From: Parasporobacterium sp.
Lineage (GTDB): Bacteria > Bacillota > Clostridia > Lachnospirales > Lachnospiraceae
DNA length: 64,000 nucleotides
Direction of reading: 5' to 3'
Assembly: GCA_017510065.1 (NCBI GenBank)
Contig: JAFWOB010000086.1
Location: 1 to 64,000 of the forward strand
A model generated the notes under the pieces. That model searched no databases, was not told where the DNA came from, and saw nothing but the letters and a program-made list of their open reading frames with translations. The translations under genes and the position numbers were made by a program. Below, one piece after another: positions 62,012 through 64,000 of the stretch; position 1 is the first letter of the stretch; every line of letters starts with the position of its first letter.

Positions 62012-64000
62012 ATGAGACCAGACAATAAAACGACAGCCGGAAGGTTGAAAAAAAGGTTTAATGTTATTACGGTGATCATGATAGCAGCTATGGCAGGTAT
62101 TGCCATAAGCCTTTTTTTGATTAACCTCGTAAACGGCAGATCCTATGCCCAGGCGACTATGAACCGCTCCCGGTCAGTGGTATCCATTTCGGCCAGAAGA
62201 GGCAATATCCTTGACCGGAACAATATCCTTCTTGCGTCAAGTACAATGGAGTATAAACTGATCCTGGATGCTCCGGTCCTGCTGACGGAGGGAAGGAACT
62301 ATCTGGATATTACGCCTGCCATGATCGAAAAATGTTTTGGGATCGCCAGGGATGAGGTGATCCAGAAGGCATATGATAATCCGGAGAGCCGGTATATCGT
62401 GCTGAAAACGGGCCTGACTTATAATGATGTCAGACAGTTCAACGAGATCAGGCAGAAGACTTCCGCAGAGATCAGGGAATTCCTGGGACTTTCGAAGGAA
62501 GAGGCTCCGGGGATCGTGCAGGTGAAAGGCGCCTGGCTGGAAGAAGGATACCGGAGAAATTATACGTACGGAACGTTTGCCAGTTCTGTACTGGGCTTTA
62601 CGGCAAACGGCGTAGGCCAGTATGGTATTGAAAAATATTATGATGACGAACTGAACGGAACGGACGGAGAAAAATACAGCTATCTGAATGACAACAACCT
62701 GGTAGAGAGTACTTACCGGGAAGCGCAGGACGGCGATACGATTCAGCTGACGATCGATTACAATATTGAATCGATCGTTGAAAAGCATATGATGGAGATG
62801 CTGGAGGAATCCGGCGCCAAAACCGTTGCTGTCACCATACAGAAGGCGGATACGGGTGAATTCCTCGCTATGGCGGATTCCGGCTGGTTCGATCCGAACA
62901 ATCCCAGGGACCTCAGTGTCAGGTATTCCCCGGAAGAAGTGGAATATATCCATGACGATGACAAGAGGACCAATGAAGTCCTTTCGGAAAACTGGGACAA
63001 CTACTGCATTTCCTATTCCTATGAACCGGGTTCCACATTCAAGGCGTTTACGGTAGCCGCCGGGCTGGAAGAGGGGATCATCGATGAAGATGATTACTTC
63101 TTCTGTGACGGCAGTGTCCCCATGAGGGATTATATCATCCATTGCGCCCAGATCGACGGACATGGGGAGATCTCTCTGACAGATGCCCTGTCTGAGTCCT
63201 GCAATATGGCAATGATGGATATTGCGGAAGCAGAGGGAATCGACGTTTTTTCCAAGTACCAGGCGAAGTTCGGATTCGGACCGCTGACCGATATTGATCT
63301 GCCGAATGAACTGAACAGCAAGAGCCTGATGCGGGGCAGGGAATCCCTGACAGATATCGACCTTGCCACTTATTCATTCGGGCAGGGATTCAACGTGACG
63401 ATGGTACAGATGTCGTCCGCTTTCTGTTCGCTGATCAACGGGGGAACATACTACAAGCCTTTTGTAGTGAAAGGAATCTATAACGCCGGCGGCGAGCAGA
63501 TCAAATCCACCAGCCGCACGGTGGTGTCCAGACCGGTTTCCAGGGAGACCTGTGATTTTATCAAACAGGCTCTCAGACATACGGTCACGGAAGGTACCGG
63601 AACACTGGCGGCTGTGCCGGGCTATATTACGGCAGGCAAGACAGGAACTGCCCAGAAGGGAAAGAGAAACGAAGATATGTGGGTTGCCTCCTTCATCGGG
63701 TTTGCCCCTTATGCGGATCCGGAGGTCGTCTGTTATGTGGTGATCGATGAACCTGCATCGGGCGGTGACGGCAGCAGTGAATATGCCTGCGAACTGTTCA
63801 GCAGGATCATGAGCGAAGTGCTGCCGTACCTGAACGCGGAGCCGGCATCCATGGATTACGATCCGACCGGAAAAGGATCACCGGACCCGTACGAGGAGAA
63901 CGAACAGACAGAAGAAGACGGCGAGGATACCGAGGACGGCGAAGACGAAGACGACACGGACGAAGACGAAGACAATACGGACGAAGACGAAGAAGAGCCG
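62012..64000 (+). CDS. Penicillin-binding protein 2-type transpeptidase (FtsI/SpoVD-like), partial
   Basis: A class B penicillin-binding protein that crosslinks septal peptidoglycan, running off the window end after 663 codons with no stop. One membrane segment at about residues 18-40 follows a basic N-terminus; the PBP dimer domain (RRGNILDRN near residue 66) comes next. The transpeptidase motifs are STFK (in YEPGSTFKAF), SCN (in SESCNMAM) and KTGT (in AGKTGTAQ). From about residue 612 a run of Asp and Glu (TEEDGEDTEDGEDEDD) replaces the expected end or PASTA domains. Start ATG 62012 follows ftsL by 1 bp. Confidence 0.93.
   Translation, partial: MRPDNKTTAGRLKKRFNVITVIMIAAMAGIAISLFLINLVNGRSYAQATMNRSRSVVSISARRGNILDRNNILLASSTMEYKLILDAPVLLTEGRNYLDITPAMIEKCFGIARDEVIQKAYDNPESRYIVLKTGLTYNDVRQFNEIRQKTSAEIREFLGLSKEEAPGIVQVKGAWLEEGYRRNYTYGTFASSVLGFTANGVGQYGIEKYYDDELNGTDGEKYSYLNDNNLVESTYREAQDGDTIQLTIDYNIESIVEKHMMEMLEESGAKTVAVTIQKADTGEFLAMADSGWFDPNNPRDLSVRYSPEEVEYIHDDDKRTNEVLSENWDNYCISYSYEPGSTFKAFTVAAGLEEGIIDEDDYFFCDGSVPMRDYIIHCAQIDGHGEISLTDALSESCNMAMMDIAEAEGIDVFSKYQAKFGFGPLTDIDLPNELNSKSLMRGRESLTDIDLATYSFGQGFNVTMVQMSSAFCSLINGGTYYKPFVVKGIYNAGGEQIKSTSRTVVSRPVSRETCDFIKQALRHTVTEGTGTLAAVPGYITAGKTGTAQKGKRNEDMWVASFIGFAPYADPEVVCYVVIDEPASGGDGSSEYACELFSRIMSEVLPYLNAEPASMDYDPTGKGSPDPYEENEQTEEDGEDTEDGEDEDDTDEDEDNTDEDEEEP

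Overview
The window reads as a chromosomal segment of an anaerobic Firmicute with mid GC content, most likely a gut member of the Clostridia close to Lachnospiraceae. The evidence is ribosome binding sites of the AAAGGAGG type, rpsB-tsf followed by a cell-division cluster in the order mraZ-rsmH-ftsL-PBP, a CsbB/YfhO-type pair, a choline-binding-type surface protein, UvrX/YolD-type repair genes and several MATE exporters. Genus and species cannot be read from it. Nearly all genes lie on the + strand. I see no prophage, insertion sequence or CRISPR locus.

Layout. 1-2.8 kb: end of a palindrome array, a flavin-type oxidoreductase, an M3 oligopeptidase and a small membrane protein. 2.9-10.5 kb: a complete oligopeptide ABC importer whose binding protein and one permease are unusually large. 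10.8-18.5 kb: EamA and MATE transporters, an AbiEi/VSR-like protein, a nested repeat cluster, a Na/Pi-PhoU transporter, a histidine kinase without an adjacent regulator and a small membrane protein. 18.7-22.8 kb: a phosphatase, a cysteine-motif peptide with a radical SAM partner, an inositol-phosphatase family enzyme, a nitroreductase and NudC. 22.8-29.9 kb: a second palindrome array, a secreted SnoaL-like protein, a MATE exporter, an NAD synthesis operon (nadE, nadD, pncB) and an iron alcohol dehydrogenase. 29.9-38.5 kb: a DNA-repair block (Y-family polymerase, YolD-like protein, SbcD, SbcC, patatin, second Y-family polymerase on the - strand). 38.5-45.7 kb: another intergenic repeat cluster, an M42 peptidase, then a run of genes ending in an HD enzyme, a lipoprotein with duplicated VYGPPE motifs, a radical SAM/SPASM enzyme and a YwlG-like protein. 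45.9-51.6 kb: a small helical protein, a 31-residue minus-strand ORF, a GNAT enzyme, the third palindrome array and a 1344-residue surface protein. 51.6-56.5 kb: tRNA-Thr, a PrsA-like lipoprotein and the CsbB/YfhO pair. 56.5-64 kb: rpsB, tsf, a MATE gene, then the start of the division cluster, with a penicillin-binding protein running off the window end.

Three observations stand out. First, a dispersed element of about 300 bp, present three times (one copy cut by the window start), is built of 17- or 19-bp palindromes of the form AGAAYAC-N3-GTRTTCT separated by constant 24-bp spacers, and its copies align unit by unit. Second, two loci pair a small lipoprotein-like peptide with an adjacent radical SAM gene; one peptide carries an internally duplicated VYGPPE(Y/W)F motif and is a plausible modification substrate. 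Third, two other intergenic regions carry their own families of short, repeated, inverted motifs. All functional proposals for these are inference.
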